Assembly: GCA_022393335.1 (NCBI GenBank)
Contig: JAJEKB010020660.1
Coordinates: 21,114-85,113 of the forward strand
Reading direction: 5' to 3'
Source of the DNA: Macrotrachela quadricornifera
Taxonomy: Eukaryota > Rotifera > Eurotatoria > Philodinida > Philodinidae
Length of the DNA stretch: 64,000 bases
Part shown: piece by piece, positions 61,532-64,000 of the stretch
Numbering within the stretch: the stretch's first letter is position 1
Layout: the number at the start of each line of letters is the position of its first letter
Program-made: the position numbers and the translations under genes
Notes under the pieces: generated by a model
Told to the model about the DNA's origin: nothing
Seen by the model: the letters and a program-made list of their open reading frames with translations, nothing else
Databases searched by the model: none

Positions 61532-61922
61532 CGTGACGGAATCACGTCTTTTCACTTTGTTTTTTCAATAGTTAAATAGAGAGAAGTCATATACGGTGAG
61601 AGATATTCATAAATTATGTAAGCTTATTTCCTCTACACCTGCACGAAGTCTTACGAGAATTCATCTGTCTGTCTTTGTTTTATAAAAGAAATATTTGCAC
61701 GTTATGGAATCACCAAAAACAGAATTGTGTATTGAGAGTGCTGTAAAGAAATAGAAAATTTAGCTCAATTGTAAATGCGACGGGGGAACTTTTTATACAA
61801 AAGTTTTAGCTTTGATGACAATCTATATATATAATTAAAAAAAACTTTAGAAATAAAACAATCTCTGTCTAATATAAAGGAAAGACTCTTGTGATGGAAT
61901 CACATTTTCGTGACGGAATCAC
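61532..61922. repeat. Four copies of GTGA(C/T)GGAATCAC-type motif
   Basis: gtgacggaatcac at 61532-61544, an 'atggaatcac' version at 61704-61713, gtgatggaatcac at 61891-61903 and gtgacggaatcac at 61910-61922. The motif is partly palindromic. All copies lie 200-600 bp beyond the stop of the transposase-like gene at 62117 and may be subterminal binding sites of that element (inference). Confidence 0.6.
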
Positions 61923-62116
61923 TTTTGAAAAATGACCATGTTTTTCTGACATTTATTTTTTTTCAAAAGTACATAGTAGTCAATTATATTTCAAAAACTA
62001 TTATTATATAGAGATAGGTACGTAAGAGACGAAGTATAAAAAAATATCTTGCGAATATAAAACACTTTACATAAACACATAATATATACATAAAAGTTAA
62101 AATATATACATAACAG

Positions 62117-64000
62117 TTAAAATCTATAGACATATTGATTATCACTTGTAGCATATTCTGCATATTGTATAACATCTTTATGTAAAACTTGAAAATGGTG
62201 TTGTTTTTGAATGTCAGGTATACTATTAATTTGAGAAAATGTTTTTTCAAGTGTTAATTTTGTTACATCTAATTGAGCTTGTCTAACAAGAATCGTAGAA
62301 ATTGTTTGTGATTTTTCACGACATATTTTGACAAAATCATGAGCTGATGAACATTGTTCGCCAGCCATGATTTCAAGCCATACTAATCTTTTTAAAGTTC
62401 CACCAACACCATCTACGACCCCCTTTCCATGAGCAGAAGCAAAATAATTCCAACTAAAATCGATATCCATTGTATCCATCATGTGTGTTAAATAATTAAG
62501 AATATAACGATTTTTAAATTGACTTGAAGCATTATCAGAAAAAAAAATAATCTCATTGACATCAGGCATCATAGTGATAATTTCATTAACCAGTATTTCT
62601 AAGCACGTAATAACTGAATATTTATCATGTTTGATAGAATTCGAGACTAAACCAAAAGATTGACCATCACCTCCACTTCCACCCATCCAAGCATAAGCTG
62701 TAAAGATTGAAATAAGTTTTTTGCCCCAGTGAGCAGACTGTATTTGGTTTTGGTTATCAATGGAAAAATTCTCTGCATAATCAACTTGGCATATCACAGT
62801 ACTATCATTTGCATGAATCTTCATATATTCAAAGTAATCGCTTTGTTTTCGTTTAATATATACATGACGAAGATATTGTGGTACTTTATTCTTTAGTAGC
62901 TTGACACATTTTAATACTGAACCTTATATAACAGAATAAAACAAAATTCAAGAACGTCTTTTTTATAGAAATTAACTTAGATATATCTTACCAGAGAAAA
63001 CTTTCTTGGTTGCCCTGCCATGTATATTCAACCATTGGTACCACTCAATTTTTTTTTTCTTATCAATTACTTTGTTCAATATGTTCAGTGTAAATTTATT
63101 TCCACATTTATCACATAATGACATCATACAGGATTTTTCATGTTGATCGCAAACAAGTTTCGACAAGAATGTGTTCAAATTGTTTGCCAAACCTTGTACT
63201 TCATCCGACAATGCTTCTAGTAGAAGACTAACATTCTCGTGGATAATACAAACACATACTCGATGTGCCAAGCAATTCTTTGATAAAACAAACTTAGGTC
63301 GAAGTTTAGCAAATGAAGACCGGCCAATAGATAAACCTAGAACAACATAAAAGTATAGAAAATATTATAGTTTTATAATGATGTACATTCAGAGAAAACT
63401 TTATACACCCAATCTCTTTGTCAAATCTTTTTCTTTCCGCCATAGCATGACTTAACAAAGTAGTTTTATCCTTATCAGATTGTAGCGATTAAAAAATATA
63501 TTCATACCTGGATGGTCTTGAATAAACAGTTGATGAACTTCTCGAATATTGAATAACAAAAAACGCTTTTGATATTTAACACGAATTCCATTTTCTCGAA
63601 CAGTTACATAATCTCGTTTTCCAGGTGCTTGCCATGAAATATTGTCATTTTTGTAAAAGTCCTGAACCTTCTGAATAACATCCATAGGTATGGCTGCTTG
63701 TTGACGTCGAGACGTCGGTTTTTGAAATAAACCTAAATTTTGCCCAACTCGTGTTAAAATCTGGTGTTGTTTATCTGGATCAGTAGGAAGTACACGTAAG
63801 ACTTTCTTCGCAGCTTTGGCAAGTGTTTGTTTGTTATACAATGACCTAAATATCAAAAATTGTATCACAGGATAAAAAATATTTTCATTCAAAATACTTT
63901 GGTTGATTTGAATTATTTTGTTTTAATTTTTCACGATGACGTTGCTGTGCTATTCGATGATTCTTAGCAAAAACTTCTTTTTCTTTGATAGTCATTGAAG
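62117..64000 (-). CDS. Transposase-like (RNase-H-fold) gene, 5' partial
   Basis: Five exons on the minus strand: 63898-64000 (continues past the window), 63508-63845, 63409-63450, 62992-63336, 62117-62922, with matching phases. The visible N-terminus is basic (KNHRIAQQRHREKLKQ). A Cys/His cluster (CDQHEKSC, CDKC) lies in the fourth exon, after the phrase IGRSSFAKLRPKF. The last exon holds a probable catalytic core: VDYAENF, FFSDNASSQFKNR, and HGKGVVDGVGGTLKR, spaced like the acidic residues of DDE/DDD enzymes. This arrangement recurs in uncharacterised invertebrate proteins that look like DNA-transposon products; I do not name a superfamily. The frame is unbroken, so it is a young element or a domesticated gene. 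Confidence 0.72.

Noticed and set aside
1..64000. CRISPR arrays, bacterial operons or telomeric repeats
   Set aside because: No regularly spaced identical repeats, no ribosome-binding-site-led gene clusters and no telomere-like arrays were seen; the repeated 84-bp units at the left edge are protein-coding exons.

Overview
The window looks like nuclear DNA of a small invertebrate, most likely a bdelloid rotifer. The reasons are an AT-rich genome, genes split by many short (about 50-70 bp) GT-AG introns, F-box/LRR paralogues, an R-S-E ADP-ribosyltransferase fused to TPRs, a fungal-type DHQase/shikimate-dehydrogenase protein in an otherwise animal gene set, a secreted phage-collar-like protein, and many small inverted-repeat elements. 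The taxon is an inference; no rRNA or marker gene is present.

Layout. 42-4192 (-): a multi-exon F-box gene whose C-terminal half is 21 LRR exons, nearly all exactly 84 bp (one repeat per exon), running off the left edge. 5936-7714 (-): a single-exon F-box/LRR paralogue. 9725-10720 (-): a rhodopsin-class GPCR. About 8.85-9.13 kb and 14.4-18.1 kb hold decayed transposase remnants (MULE/SWIM, piggyBac, possible MULE core). 19532-21158 (-): a two-exon GTPase with a ubiquitin-like N-terminus. 21.2-36.1 kb is a gene-poor, repeat-rich tract with a truncated LRR gene end, minisatellites, a tRNA-derived SINE, a TA-flanked MITE and a 630-bp foldback element.

36.1-48.0 kb (+) is the centrepiece. The many short ORFs there splice, with every intron phase agreeing, into one TRPM-type channel of about 1,677 residues. 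It carries two copies of an unrecognised beta-rich module, each bounded by phase-1 introns: one between the MHR region and the pre-S1 segment, one after the TRP helix. Its longer introns carry mariner-like and foldback insertions. 48703-51532 (+): ADP-ribosyltransferase/TPR gene with a possible myristoylation signal. 51845-52975: hAT-like element with a perfect 8-bp target duplication. 54432-56585 (-): AROM-C-terminal-like protein (dead kinase, apparently intact DHQase, shikimate dehydrogenase), probably a horizontal transfer. 57706-58468 (+): secreted collar-domain protein. 59162-61131 (+): third F-box/LRR gene. 62117 to the right edge (-): a five-exon transposase-like gene with a repeated 13-bp motif downstream.

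The genes do not form an operon or one pathway. Common themes are lineage-expanded recognition modules (F-box/LRR, TPR-ART, collar), sensory membrane proteins (GPCR, TRPM) and horizontally acquired or mobile DNA. All multi-exon models were assembled by eye from splice signals, phase and family resemblance; none is backed by transcript data.
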